Shown here: positions 54,382-62,849 of the stretch, piece after piece
How the letters are laid out: each line of letters begins with the position of its first letter
How positions within the stretch are numbered: the stretch's first letter is position 1
Source of the DNA: Streptomyces fumanus
GTDB lineage: Bacteria; Actinomycetota; Actinomycetes; Streptomycetales; Streptomycetaceae
Reading direction: 5' to 3'
Assembly (NCBI RefSeq): GCF_014655295.1
Contig: NZ_BNBI01000002.1
Span: forward strand, 1 to 64,000
Length of the DNA stretch: 64,000 nt
Notes under the pieces: generated by a model
Seen by the model: only the letters and a program-made list of their open reading frames with translations
What the model was told of the DNA's origin: nothing
Databases searched by the model: none
Made by a program: the position numbers and the translations under genes

Positions 54382-54881
54382 GCGCCCCCCACCTCGACGT
54401 CGAAGAGGTCGAGGCCGCCAACGCCGCCTACTACGAGGCCCAGGAGTCCGGCGACTTCGAACGGCTCACCTCGCTCTGGCTCACCCCGTCCGACCTGGGC
54501 GTCGACGAGTCGTACCACGACCCGGCGGACACCGGCGTGATCTCCTGCGTGCACCCGGGCTGGCCGGTGCTGACCGGCCGCGGCGAGGTGCTGAGGTCGT
54601 ACGCGCTGATCATGGCGAACACCGACTACATCCAGTTCTTCCTCACCGACACGCATGTCTCCGTCACCGGCGACACCGCCGTGGTGACCTGCACGGAGAA
54701 CATCCTCAGCGGCGGCCCCGCCCCCGACGACGGCGACGAGCTGGGCCCGCTGGTCGGCCAGCTCGTGGTCGCCACCAACGTGTTCCGGCGCACCGCCGAC
54801 GGCTGGAAGCTCTGGTCGCACCACGCCTCCCCGGTGCTCGCCGAAACCGACGAGGAGGAGGGCGAGGAGTCGCCCTCCTGA
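54378..54881 (+). CDS. NTF2-like (SnoaL-fold) protein
   Basis: A 167-residue protein of the nuclear-transport-factor-2 superfamily: EVEAANAAYYEAQESGDFERLTSLW at the start, GRGEVLRSYALIM and the beta-strands TDTHVSVTGDTAVVTCTENI and VVATNVFRRTADGWKLWSHHAS. Such a gene lies between folP and folB in many actinobacteria; its role in folate metabolism, if any, is unknown. The GTG start overlaps the folP stop (GTGA). Confidence 0.85.
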   Translation: MSAPHLDVEEVEAANAAYYEAQESGDFERLTSLWLTPSDLGVDESYHDPADTGVISCVHPGWPVLTGRGEVLRSYALIMANTDYIQFFLTDTHVSVTGDTAVVTCTENILSGGPAPDDGDELGPLVGQLVVATNVFRRTADGWKLWSHHASPVLAETDEEEGEESPS

Positions 54882-55024
54882 GTGGGTATGCGGCCGGAAG
54901 GCACCCCTCCCGCGGCCCCGAGGCCCGGCGCTGTCAGTGCCCGCGGGTAGATTCGACCATGGCCGGTGTGCCGCCCGCACCCGGCACCGACCGGCCGAGA
55001 CCGACGACTGCAGGAGTGATTCGG

Positions 55025-55384
55025 GTGGATCGTGTCGCGCTGCGCGGCCTGAAGGGCCGTGGGTACCACGGCGTGTTCCCCAAGGAGCGCGAGGAGGGCC
55101 AGACCTTCCTCGTGGACATCGTCCTTGGCCTGGACACCCGTCCGGCCGCGGCCGACGACGACCTGACCAAGACCGTGCACTACGGCATCGTGGCGGAGGA
55201 GGTCGTGGCCGTCGTCGAGGGCGAGCCCGTCAACCTCGTCGAGACGCTGGCCGAGCGCATCGCCCAGGTCTGCCTGAAGCACGAGGGGGTCCAGGAGGTC
55301 GAGGTCCGCGTCCACAAGCCGGACGCCCCGATCACCGTCCCCTTCGACGACGTGACCGTCACCATCACCCGGAGCCGAGTATGA
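55025..55384 (+). CDS. folB: Dihydroneopterin aldolase
   Basis: Cleaves dihydroneopterin to hydroxymethyl-dihydropterin and glycolaldehyde. The 119-residue length is normal. Key parts: VALRGLKGRGYHGVFPKERE, QTFLVDIVLGLD, DLTKTVHYG, VNLVETLAERIAQVCL and VEVRVHKPDAPI with the catalytic Lys. The GTG at 55025 follows AGGAGTGATTCGG; the open frame upstream matches nothing. It overlaps folK by 4 bp. Confidence 0.94.
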   Translation: MDRVALRGLKGRGYHGVFPKEREEGQTFLVDIVLGLDTRPAAADDDLTKTVHYGIVAEEVVAVVEGEPVNLVETLAERIAQVCLKHEGVQEVEVRVHKPDAPITVPFDDVTVTITRSRV

Positions 55385-55992
55385 GCGTCCCGTTCGCCCA
55401 GGGCCCCAGTGACCCGATCGTCCAGCCGGTGCCCGCCTCGGTCGTCGAGCAGGTCGACGCGGCCGACACCACCCTGTCCAACCCCCGGCGCGCGGTCCTC
55501 TCCCTCGGCGCCAACCTCGGCAACCGCCTGGAGACCCTCCAGGGCGCCATCGACGCGCTGGAGGACACCCCGGGCGTCCGCGTCAAAGGGGTCTCCCCGG
55601 TCTACGAGACCGAGCCGTGGGGCGTCGAGCCCGGCACCCAGCCGTCGTACTACAACGCGGTCGTGGTGCTGAAGACCACCTTGCCCCCGTCCTCCCTGCT
55701 GGAGCGGGCGCACGCCGTCGAGGAGGCGTTCCACCGGGTCCGCGACGAGCGCTGGGGCCCGCGCACCCTCGACGTCGACATCGTCGCCTACGCCGACGTG
55801 GTCTCCGACGACCCGCGGCTCACCCTGCCCCACCCCCGGGCCCACGAGCGCGCCTTCGTCCTCGCCCCCTGGCACGACCTGGACCCCGGCGCCCAGCTCC
55901 CCGGCCACGGCCCGGTCGCCGACCTGCTGGACACGGTGACCCGGGACGGCGTCGCCCCCCGCGCCGACCTGGAACTCCGGCTGCCCGAGTAG
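55381..55992 (+). CDS. folK: Hydroxymethyl-dihydropterin pyrophosphokinase
   Basis: Transfers pyrophosphate from ATP to 6-hydroxymethyl-dihydropterin, giving the substrate of FolP. The 203 residues show the signatures VLSLGANLGNRLETLQ, VYETEPWGVEPGTQPSYYNAVV, the catalytic RWGPRTLDVDIVAY and LPHPRAHERAFVL. About 35 residues precede the fold. ATG start overlapping the folB stop; a DUF3180 gene follows 63 bp downstream. Confidence 0.94.
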   Translation: MSVPFAQGPSDPIVQPVPASVVEQVDAADTTLSNPRRAVLSLGANLGNRLETLQGAIDALEDTPGVRVKGVSPVYETEPWGVEPGTQPSYYNAVVVLKTTLPPSSLLERAHAVEEAFHRVRDERWGPRTLDVDIVAYADVVSDDPRLTLPHPRAHERAFVLAPWHDLDPGAQLPGHGPVADLLDTVTRDGVAPRADLELRLPE

Positions 55993-56055
55993 TCGTTAAG
56001 GTCGAACACGACCACCCGCGTCGCCCGGCCACGTGCGGGGAACCGAAGGGACACC

Positions 56056-56541
56056 GTGAAAGAGCTGCGCATCAGGACGCTGGCCGGCGTGTTCGCCGTC
56101 GCCGCGGTCCTGTCCTGGGCGGGCGCCCGCCTGTGGAACTCGGTCGGGACGCTGCCCAGCGTCCCCCTCGCCGCCCCCCTGGTCCTGGCGGCGATCGCCG
56201 CGATCCTGCTGGCCATCGCCCTGTCCCTGCGCGCCCGGCTGCGCGCCCAGCGCGACCGGGTGCCCGGCGCCAAGGGCGTCGACCCGCTGATGGCCGCCCG
56301 CGCCGTCGTCTTCGGACAGGCCAGCGCCCTGGTCGCCGCCCTGGTCGCCGGGATGTACGGCGGCACGGCCGTCTTCCTGCTGGAGTCCCTGGAGATCCCC
56401 GCCCGCCGCGACCAGGCGATCTACGCCGGCAGCTCGGTCGTGGCCGGCATCGCCGTCATAGCGGCGGCCATGTTCCTGGAGCGGGTCTGCCGGCTCCCCG
56501 AGGACGACGACGACACCCCGGGCGCGGCCCCGGCGGCGTAG
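56056..56541 (+). CDS. DUF3180 membrane protein
   Basis: A 161-residue protein with four membrane helices (about 10-28, 37-58, 82-103 and 120-142). The pattern LRIRTLAGVFAVAAVLSWAGAR and the paired AARAVVFGQASALVAAL identify the actinobacterial DUF3180 family, which regularly follows folK. Function unknown. GTG start with AAGGG upstream. Last gene of the rightward folate block. Confidence 0.88.
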   Translation: MKELRIRTLAGVFAVAAVLSWAGARLWNSVGTLPSVPLAAPLVLAAIAAILLAIALSLRARLRAQRDRVPGAKGVDPLMAARAVVFGQASALVAALVAGMYGGTAVFLLESLEIPARRDQAIYAGSSVVAGIAVIAAAMFLERVCRLPEDDDDTPGAAPAA

Positions 56542-56570
56542 CGCCGCGCGGGTGCCCGCCCCGTCGGGTG

Positions 56571-57176
56571 TCAGCGGGCCATGATGAGGCTCATCGCCTC
56601 CGCGCGCGTCGCCGCGTCCCGCAACTGGCCGCGCACCGCCGAGGTGAGGGTCTTCGCACCGGGCTTGCGGATGCCGCGCATCGACATGCACATGTGCTCG
56701 CACTCCACCACGACGATCACGCCGCGCGGCTCCAGGATCTCCATCAGGGAGTCCGCTATCTGCGTGGTGAGCCGCTCCTGCACCTGCGGACGCCGGGCGT
56801 AGACATCCACGAGACGGGCCAGCTTGGACAGCCCGGTGATCTTGCCGCTGGTGGACGGGATGTAGCCGACGTGCGCGACCCCGCGGAACGGCACCAGGTG
56901 GTGCTCGCACGTCGAGTACACCTCGATGTCCTTGACCAGCACCATCTCGTCATGGCCGAGGTCGAACGTCGTGGTCAGCACGTCCTCGGGCTCCTGCCAC
57001 AGCCCGGCGAAGATCTCCTTGTACGCCCGTGCCACCCGGGCCGGCGTCTCCCGCAGACCCTCGCGGTCCGGGTCCTCGCCGACCGCGATCAGCAGTTCGC
57101 GGATCGCGCTCTCCGCGCGCTTCTCGTCGAACTCGCCGATCCGGCCCTGGCCGTCCAGCGTCACGGGGTCGGTCAT
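56571..57176 (-). CDS. folE: GTP cyclohydrolase I
   Basis: Opens GTP to dihydroneopterin triphosphate, the entry to folate. The 201 residues contain the zinc-binding and catalytic motifs [21 protein letters not shown] and [18 protein letters not shown] with the two Cys and His ligands, plus [23 protein letters not shown]. It is convergent with the folB-folK-DUF3180 genes, so all folate steps except the pABA branch sit together. ATG start at 57176. Confidence 0.96.
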   Translation of the reverse strand: MTDPVTLDGQGRIGEFDEKRAESAIRELLIAVGEDPDREGLRETPARVARAYKEIFAGLWQEPEDVLTTTFDLGHDEMVLVKDIEVYSTCEHHLVPFRGVAHVGYIPSTSGKITGLSKLARLVDVYARRPQVQERLTTQIADSLMEILEPRGVIVVVECEHMCMSMRGIRKPGAKTLTSAVRGQLRDAATRAEAMSLIMAR

Positions 57177-57204
57177 CTCTGCCTCGTTCCTGTCTGTCGT
57201 GCAC

Positions 57205-57273
57205 GGCCCGGAAATGGCCGAATGCCGCGTCCCCCAGGCTAGAACCTGGGGGACGCGGCCATCATTCCGGGCC
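57205..57273. terminator. Strong nested terminator after ftsH
   Basis: GCCGCGTCCCCCAGG (57224-57238) pairs perfectly with its complement (57245-57259) around a 6-nt loop. An outer 9-bp pair, GGCCCGGAA with TTCCGGGCC (57205-57213 and 57265-57273), encloses it. It lies between the ftsH stop and the folE start on the same strand, so folE is probably mostly independent of ftsH. Confidence 0.85.
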
Positions 57274-57299
57274 GGTACGGGCCCGCCGGCGAGCCGTGC

Positions 57300-59339
57300 T
57301 CAGCTCTCCGGACGGTCCTCCGGAGCCCGCTCGGGAGCCGGGGCGGGCTCCACCGTGGTGCTCTTGGCGGTGATCGACGCCGTGCTGCCGTTCGCCCCGT
57401 TCGTCAGGGCCAGCTCCTTGGGGGAGAGCACCGGCGGACGGGTGGACGGCGTACGCCGGGACGAGCCGGTCCACGCCGGGCGCGGCGGACGCTTGACGAT
57501 CGGCGCGAAGATCTCGGCGATCTCCTCCTTGCCCAGGGTCTCCTTCTCCAGGAGGGCCAGGACCAGGTTGTCGAGGACGTCGCGGTTCTCGACCAGGATT
57601 TCCCACGCCTCGTTGTGCGCGGTCTCGATGAGCTTCTTGACCTCTTCGTCGACCAGCGCGGCGACCTCTTCCGAGTAGTCGCGCTGGTGGGCCATCTCCC
57701 GCCCGAGGAACGGCTCGGTGTTGTCGCCGCCGAACTTGATGGCGCCGAGCCGCTCGGTCATGCCGTACTGGGTGACCATGGCCCGCGCCAGGCCGGTGGC
57801 CTTCTCGATGTCGTTGGCGGCACCGGTGGTCGGGTCGTGGAAGACCAGTTCCTCGGCCGCCCGGCCGCCCAGCATGTAGGCGAGCTGGTCGAGCATCTCG
57901 TTGCGGGTGGTCGAGTACTTGTCCTCGTCCGGGAGCACCATCGTGTAGCCCAGGGCCCGGCCCCGGGACAGGATGGTGATCTTGTGGACCGGGTCGGAGT
58001 TCGGTGAGGCCGCCGCGACCAAGGCGTGTCCGCCCTCGTGGTACGCGGTGATCTTCTTCTCCTTGTCCGACATGATCCGGGTCCGCTTCTGCGGTCCGGC
58101 CACCACGCGGTCGATCGCCTCGTCCAGCATGTGGTTGTCGATCAGCTTGCGGTCGCTGCGGGCCGTCAGCAGGGCGGCCTCGTTCAGCACGTTGGCCAGA
58201 TCGGCACCGGTCATGCCGGGGGTGCGCCGGGCGACGGCCGCCAGGTCGACGTCCGGGGCGACCGGCTTGCCCTTCTGGTGGACCTTGAGGATCTCCAGCC
58301 GGCCCTGCATGTCCGGGCGGTCGACGGCGATCTGCCGGTCGAAGCGGCCGGGGCGCAGCAGCGCCGGGTCGAGGATGTCGGGCCGGTTCGTCGCGGCGAT
58401 GAGGATCACGCCGCCCTTGACGTCGAAGCCGTCCATCTCCACCAGGAGCTGGTTCAGCGTCTGCTCGCGCTCGTCGTGACCGCCGCCGAGGCCGGCGCCG
58501 CGGTGGCGGCCGACCGCGTCGATCTCGTCGACGAAGACGATCGCCGGGGCGTTCGCCTTGGCCTGCTCGAAGAGGTCACGGACCCGGGAGGCACCGACAC
58601 CGACGAACATCTCGACGAAGTCGGAACCCGAGATCGAGTAGAACGGGACGCCCGCCTCGCCGGCCACGGCCCGCGCGAGCAGCGTCTTGCCGGTGCCGGG
58701 GGGCCCGTAGAGCAGTACGCCCTTGGGGATCTTGGCGCCGACGGCCTGGAACTTGGCCGGTTCCTGGAGGAACTCCTTGATCTCGTGCAGCTCCTCGACG
58801 GCCTCGTCCGACCCGGCGACGTCCGAGAACGTCGTCTTCGGGGTGTCCTTGGTGATGAGCTTCGCCTTGGACTTGCCGAAGTTCATGACCCGGGAGCCGC
58901 CGCCCTGCATCTGATTCATCAGGAACAGGAAGATGATCACGATGAGGACCAGGGGCAGCATGAAGGAGATCAGAATCCCGACGAACGGGTTCTGCTTCGA
59001 CGGCGAGACCGTGTAGCCGTCCGGGATCTGCTTGTCCTGGTACTTGTTCTGCAGCGTGTTGGCGATGTCCACGCCCTGATCGCCGATGTAGCTCGCCTGG
59101 ATCTTCGAGCTGCCCTCGACCTTTTCGCCACTCTTGAGCTGGACCTTGATGGTCTGCTCGTCACCGGTGGTCAGTTTGGCCGACTCGACCTTGTTCTGGT
59201 TGATCGCCTGGACGACCTGGCCCGTGTCAACCGTCTTGTAGCCGCCGGACGAGCCGACGACCTGCATCAACACGACCACGGCAAGGACGGCCAGCACGAT
59301 CCACATGACCGGCCCACGGAAGTATCGCTTCACGTCCAT
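57300..59339 (-). CDS. ftsH: ATP-dependent zinc metalloprotease FtsH
   Basis: Membrane-bound AAA+ protease that degrades misassembled membrane and some regulatory proteins. At 679 residues. Two N-terminal helices (about 9-27 and 118-139) flank an extracytoplasmic domain. The AAA module has [22 protein letters not shown], the second-region [19 protein letters not shown], and the protease module HEGGH with the third zinc ligand near [10 protein letters not shown]. The C-terminal 80 residues are Pro/Ser/Thr-rich, normal for streptomycetes. The ATG at 59339 is preferred to 59375, which gives an unneeded Gly/Arg extension. Confidence 0.95.
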   Translation of the reverse strand: MDVKRYFRGPVMWIVLAVLAVVVLMQVVGSSGGYKTVDTGQVVQAINQNKVESAKLTTGDEQTIKVQLKSGEKVEGSSKIQASYIGDQGVDIANTLQNKYQDKQIPDGYTVSPSKQNPFVGILISFMLPLVLIVIIFLFLMNQMQGGGSRVMNFGKSKAKLITKDTPKTTFSDVAGSDEAVEELHEIKEFLQEPAKFQAVGAKIPKGVLLYGPPGTGKTLLARAVAGEAGVPFYSISGSDFVEMFVGVGASRVRDLFEQAKANAPAIVFVDEIDAVGRHRGAGLGGGHDEREQTLNQLLVEMDGFDVKGGVILIAATNRPDILDPALLRPGRFDRQIAVDRPDMQGRLEILKVHQKGKPVAPDVDLAAVARRTPGMTGADLANVLNEAALLTARSDRKLIDNHMLDEAIDRVVAGPQKRTRIMSDKEKKITAYHEGGHALVAAASPNSDPVHKITILSRGRALGYTMVLPDEDKYSTTRNEMLDQLAYMLGGRAAEELVFHDPTTGAANDIEKATGLARAMVTQYGMTERLGAIKFGGDNTEPFLGREMAHQRDYSEEVAALVDEEVKKLIETAHNEAWEILVENRDVLDNLVLALLEKETLGKEEIAEIFAPIVKRPPRPAWTGSSRRTPSTRPPVLSPKELALTNGANGSTASITAKSTTVEPAPAPERAPEDRPES

Positions 59340-59525
59340 CCACACGGAGCGGTGCCGCCCCGTCCCTCCTGCCATAGTGAGTTTGATAAGACAGTTCTTC
59401 TGACGGTACCCCAGCCTGGCACCGCGAAGCGGCACGGGAGGGCTGGCGTTCCCCTCTGCACCCTCCAACGGCGCGAAGGCCGCCCGGGTTCCCGGCGCCC
59501 GGCGCGATGCCGCCGAAGGGCCGCA

Positions 59526-60086
59526 CTAGCCGCCGTAGACGTGGGGCGCGAGCGTACCGACGAACGGCAGGTTCCGGTACTTCTCGGCGTAGTCCAGGCC
59601 GTAGCCGACGACGAACTCGTTGGGGATGTCGAAGCCGACCCACTCCACGTCGATGGCGACCTTGGCGGCGTCGGGCTTGCGCAGCAGCGTGCACACCTTC
59701 AGCGAGGCGGGCTCGCGCGAACCGAGGTTGGACAGCAGCCAGGACAGGGTCAGTCCGGAGTCGATGATGTCCTCGACGATCAGGACGTGCCGGCCCTTGA
59801 TGTCGGTGTCGAGGTCCTTGAGGATCCGCACCACACCGGAGGACTGGGTGCCCGCGCCGTACGAGGACACCGCCATCCAGTCCATGGTGACCGGGGTGGA
59901 CAGCGCCCGCGCGAGGTCGGCCATGACCATCACCGCGCCCTTGAGGACCCCGACGATGAGCAGGTCCTTGCCCGCGTACTCCGCGTCGATCTTCGCGGCC
60001 AGCTCGGCCAGCTTCGCGTCGATCTCTTCCTTGGTGATGAGCACCTGCTGGAGATCGGCGCCCATGTCTTTCGCGTCCACCCGCAT
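59526..60086 (-). CDS. hpt: Hypoxanthine phosphoribosyltransferase
   Basis: Salvages hypoxanthine and guanine with PRPP. The 186-residue protein has the PRPP-binding signature [19 protein letters not shown], the flexible-loop [16 protein letters not shown], and the C-terminal [28 protein letters not shown]. Start is uncertain between ATG 60086 and GTG 60104; 60086 fits the core better. It lies between tilS and ftsH, the classic tilS-hpt-ftsH order. Confidence 0.95.
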   Translation of the reverse strand: MRVDAKDMGADLQQVLITKEEIDAKLAELAAKIDAEYAGKDLLIVGVLKGAVMVMADLARALSTPVTMDWMAVSSYGAGTQSSGVVRILKDLDTDIKGRHVLIVEDIIDSGLTLSWLLSNLGSREPASLKVCTLLRKPDAAKVAIDVEWVGFDIPNEFVVGYGLDYAEKYRNLPFVGTLAPHVYGG

Positions 60087-60164
60087 CACTTTCGGTCGTC
60101 CCACCGGCCCCGGCCGGGCCGCCCGCTCGGCTCCGCCTGGGGCGGCCCGCGCCGGGGTCCGGAT

Positions 60165-61457
60165 TCAGCCTTGCCGGATCACCAGTCTGCCACCCTGCCG
60201 CCGGGCGACGACCCGGCCGGGGAGGTTGATGGCTCCCTGGCCGCGCCAGCCCGTGATCAGACGGTCGACTTCCTCGATGTGGCGGGCGAACAGCGAACCG
60301 GCCGGACAGCCGGCCTCGATGGCGGCCCGGCGCAGGATCCGGCGGCGTACGGCGGGCGGCAGGGCGTAGAGCTTGCCGCACTCCAGGCGGCCGGCGCCGT
60401 CCCGGACCCCGGCCTCGGCCTCGCGGGCCCAGGAGTCCAGGGCGTCGGCGTCGTCCCGGGAGAGCTGGGCCGTCCGGGCGAGGGCCTCGACGACGCCCTT
60501 GCCCAGGGCCTTCTCCAGGGCGGGCAGGCCCTCGTGGCGCAGCCGGGAGCGGGTGTAGGCCGGGTCGGTGTTGTGCGGGTCGTCCCAGACGGGCAGGGAC
60601 TGGACCATGCACGCCTTGCGGGCGGTCTGCCGGTCCAACTGGAGGAAGGGGCGCCGGTAGCGGCCGCCGGCCCCCGAGACCGCGGCCATGCCCGACAGGG
60701 AGCGGATGCCGGAGCCGCGGGCGAGGCCCAGCAGGACGGTCTCGGCCTGGTCGTCACGGGTGTGGCCGAGCAGGACGGCGGCAGCGCCGTGCCGCTCGGC
60801 GGCGGCGTCCAGGGCGGCGTAGCGCGCGTCGCGGGCGGCGGCCTCGGGGCCGCCGTCGCGGCCGACGGACACGGTGGCGGACTCCACCGGGTCCAGGCCG
60901 AGGGCGCGCAGGCGCAGCACGACCTCCTCGGCGCGCAGGTCGGAGCCGGGCTGCAGGCCGTGGTCGATGGTGATGCCGCCGGCCCGGACGCCGAGCCGGG
61001 GGGCCTCGAAGGCGAGGGCGGAGGCGAGCGCCATGGAGTCGGCGCCGCCGGAGCACGCCACGAGCACCAGCGGCGCGGGCGGCCGCTCCATCGTCGCCCC
61101 GGGCGCCAGGTCCCGCGCGCCCGCCCGCCCCGCCGGGCGGCCCGCCTGCCGGGCGGCCGGGCGGCCCGCCTCGTGCGCGGCCGGGAACTCGCCGGAGCCC
61201 GCGCGGGCGAGCCCGCCGGAGCCGGCGGACGGGACCTCCCGCTGGGCCCCCAGCGGGAACTCGCGCGGCCCCGCCGACGGCATCTCGGGGGCGCCCCCGG
61301 CCGCGCGGCCGGCACCGGACGCGGCGGGGAACGCGCCGGAGGTGCCGGGCGGGAAGGCGACGGCGGCCCCGGGGTCGCTGTGGTGTTCGGTCAGGATGTC
61401 GTGGAGGACGCGGCGGACCGCCAGGCGTATCGCCGCGACCGCAGGATGGGGACCCAT
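60165..61457 (-). CDS. tilS: tRNA(Ile)-lysidine synthase with N-terminal insertion
   Basis: Modifies C34 of the AUA-reading tRNA-Ile with lysine, so is essential. The 430-residue protein has the PP-loop [17 protein letters not shown] (residues 131-147), [37 protein letters not shown] and [14 protein letters not shown]. Between the first helix (1-27) and the PP-loop lies a low-complexity insert of about 98 residues rich in Gly, Ala, Arg and Pro that other TilS lack. The ATG at 61457 follows GAAGGGCACC. Confidence 0.93.
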   Translation of the reverse strand: MGPHPAVAAIRLAVRRVLHDILTEHHSDPGAAVAFPPGTSGAFPAASGAGRAAGGAPEMPSAGPREFPLGAQREVPSAGSGGLARAGSGEFPAAHEAGRPAARQAGRPAGRAGARDLAPGATMERPPAPLVLVACSGGADSMALASALAFEAPRLGVRAGGITIDHGLQPGSDLRAEEVVLRLRALGLDPVESATVSVGRDGGPEAAARDARYAALDAAAERHGAAAVLLGHTRDDQAETVLLGLARGSGIRSLSGMAAVSGAGGRYRRPFLQLDRQTARKACMVQSLPVWDDPHNTDPAYTRSRLRHEGLPALEKALGKGVVEALARTAQLSRDDADALDSWAREAEAGVRDGAGRLECGKLYALPPAVRRRILRRAAIEAGCPAGSLFARHIEEVDRLITGWRGQGAINLPGRVVARRQGGRLVIRQG

Positions 61458-61650
61458 GTCCGGTGCCCTTCATGAAGTTTTCGGGGGGGTTGGCGCGCTT
61501 CCGTCACGCAGAGTGTGTAGATGGTGACAGAAACGCGTCGTGCCCCGAGCATCGCACGCCTGCCGGTGCCCCACGGTCCCTCGGACGGGTGATTGGAGGG
61601 GCGTTCGCCTGCCGTCGGCCGGTTTTTGTTCACTCCCCTTCCGTTTCGCC

Positions 61651-62784
61651 TCAGGATTCGGTCCTGCGGTGCACCCGTGCGACCCAGTCCGCCGGTTTGG
61701 CGATCTCCGCCTTGGTGGGGAGGGTGTTGGGCGAGGTCCACACCCGGTTGAAGCCGTCCATGCCGACCTCGTCGACGACGGCCCGTACGAAGCGCTCGCC
61801 GTCCCGGTACTGGCGGAGCTTGGCGTCCAGGCCGAGCAGCTTGCGCAGGGCCAGGTCGAGGCGGGAGGCGCCCTTGGCGCGGCGCTGCTGGAACTTCTCG
61901 CGGATCTCGCCGACGGTGGGCACGACCTCGGGGCCGACGCCGTCCATGACGAAGTCGGCGTGACCCTCCAGCAGGGACATCACGGCGGTGAGGCGGCCGA
62001 GGATCTCGCGCTGCGCCGGGGTCTGCACCAGCTCGACCAGGGACCGGCCGCCGTCCTCCTCCTCGCCCTCGGGGCGCCCCCCGGCGAGCGTCTGGACGGC
62101 CTCGCGGACGCGTTCGAGGACGGTCATCGGGTCGACGTCGGTCTCGTCCAGGAACGACTGGATCTCGCCCCGCAGGTGGTCGCGGAGCCAGGGCACGGCC
62201 GTGAACTGGGTGCGGTGGGTCTCCTCGTGCAGGCAGACCCAGAGCCGGAAGTCGTGCGGGTCGACCTCCAGTTCGCGTTCGACGTGGACGATGTTGGGGG
62301 CGACCAGGAGCAGCCGGCCGCCGCCGTCGGGCCCGGCGGGCAGGTCGCGGGTGGCGGGGGCGAAGGTCTCGTACTGGCCGAGGACGCGGGAGGACAGGAA
62401 GGACAGCAGCATCCCCAGCTCCACGCCGGTGACCTTGCCGCCGACGGCGCCGAGCACCGCGCCGCCCGGGGAGGAGCCGCGGCGCTGCTCCATCTTGTCG
62501 AGCAGGGGTTTGAGCAGCTCGCGGAAGCCGGCCACGTTGGCCCGGACCCAGCCGGGCCGGTCGACGACGAGGACGGGGGTGTCGGTGCCCTCCTCGGAGA
62601 CCATCCGGGTGAAGGCCCGGACGTGTTCCTCCGAGACCTTGGCGTGCCGGCGGAGTTCCGCGACGACCGCGCGGGCCTCGTCGCGGCTCACCTCCGGGCC
62701 CGGCCGTACCAGGCGGGTCGCGGTCGCCACCGCGAGGTTCCAGTCGACCATCCCGGAAGATGCAGCACCACCGATGCTCGTCAT
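61651..62784 (-). CDS. Zinc-dependent metalloprotease, DUF2342 type
   Basis: A 377-residue cytoplasmic protein of the actinobacterial DUF2342 family (also named coenzyme F420 biosynthesis-associated). The zinc site is CLHEETHRTQF (HExxH), with a downstream Glu region VMSLLEGHADFVMDGVG that likely supplies the third ligand. The start SSGMVDWNLAVATATRLVRPGPEVS is conserved in the family, as is GVELGMLLSFLSSRVLGQYE. The ATG lies six bases after a -10-like TACGGT. It precedes tilS in the leftward series; substrate unknown. Confidence 0.88.
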   Translation of the reverse strand: MTSIGGAASSGMVDWNLAVATATRLVRPGPEVSRDEARAVVAELRRHAKVSEEHVRAFTRMVSEEGTDTPVLVVDRPGWVRANVAGFRELLKPLLDKMEQRRGSSPGGAVLGAVGGKVTGVELGMLLSFLSSRVLGQYETFAPATRDLPAGPDGGGRLLLVAPNIVHVERELEVDPHDFRLWVCLHEETHRTQFTAVPWLRDHLRGEIQSFLDETDVDPMTVLERVREAVQTLAGGRPEGEEEDGGRSLVELVQTPAQREILGRLTAVMSLLEGHADFVMDGVGPEVVPTVGEIREKFQQRRAKGASRLDLALRKLLGLDAKLRQYRDGERFVRAVVDEVGMDGFNRVWTSPNTLPTKAEIAKPADWVARVHRRTES

Positions 62785-62790
62785 GCGTCA

Positions 62791-62796
62791 ACCGTA
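62791..62796 (-). promoter_or_regulatory. -10-like TACGGT, leaderless start
   Basis: TACGGT on the minus strand, six bases before the ATG at 62784 of the metalloprotease gene. Confidence 0.45.
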
Positions 62797-62849
62797 CGTG
62801 AGGCCCGCCGCCGGGGGCAGGCCGTGCGGGTCCCGGGAAACCGGGGCGG

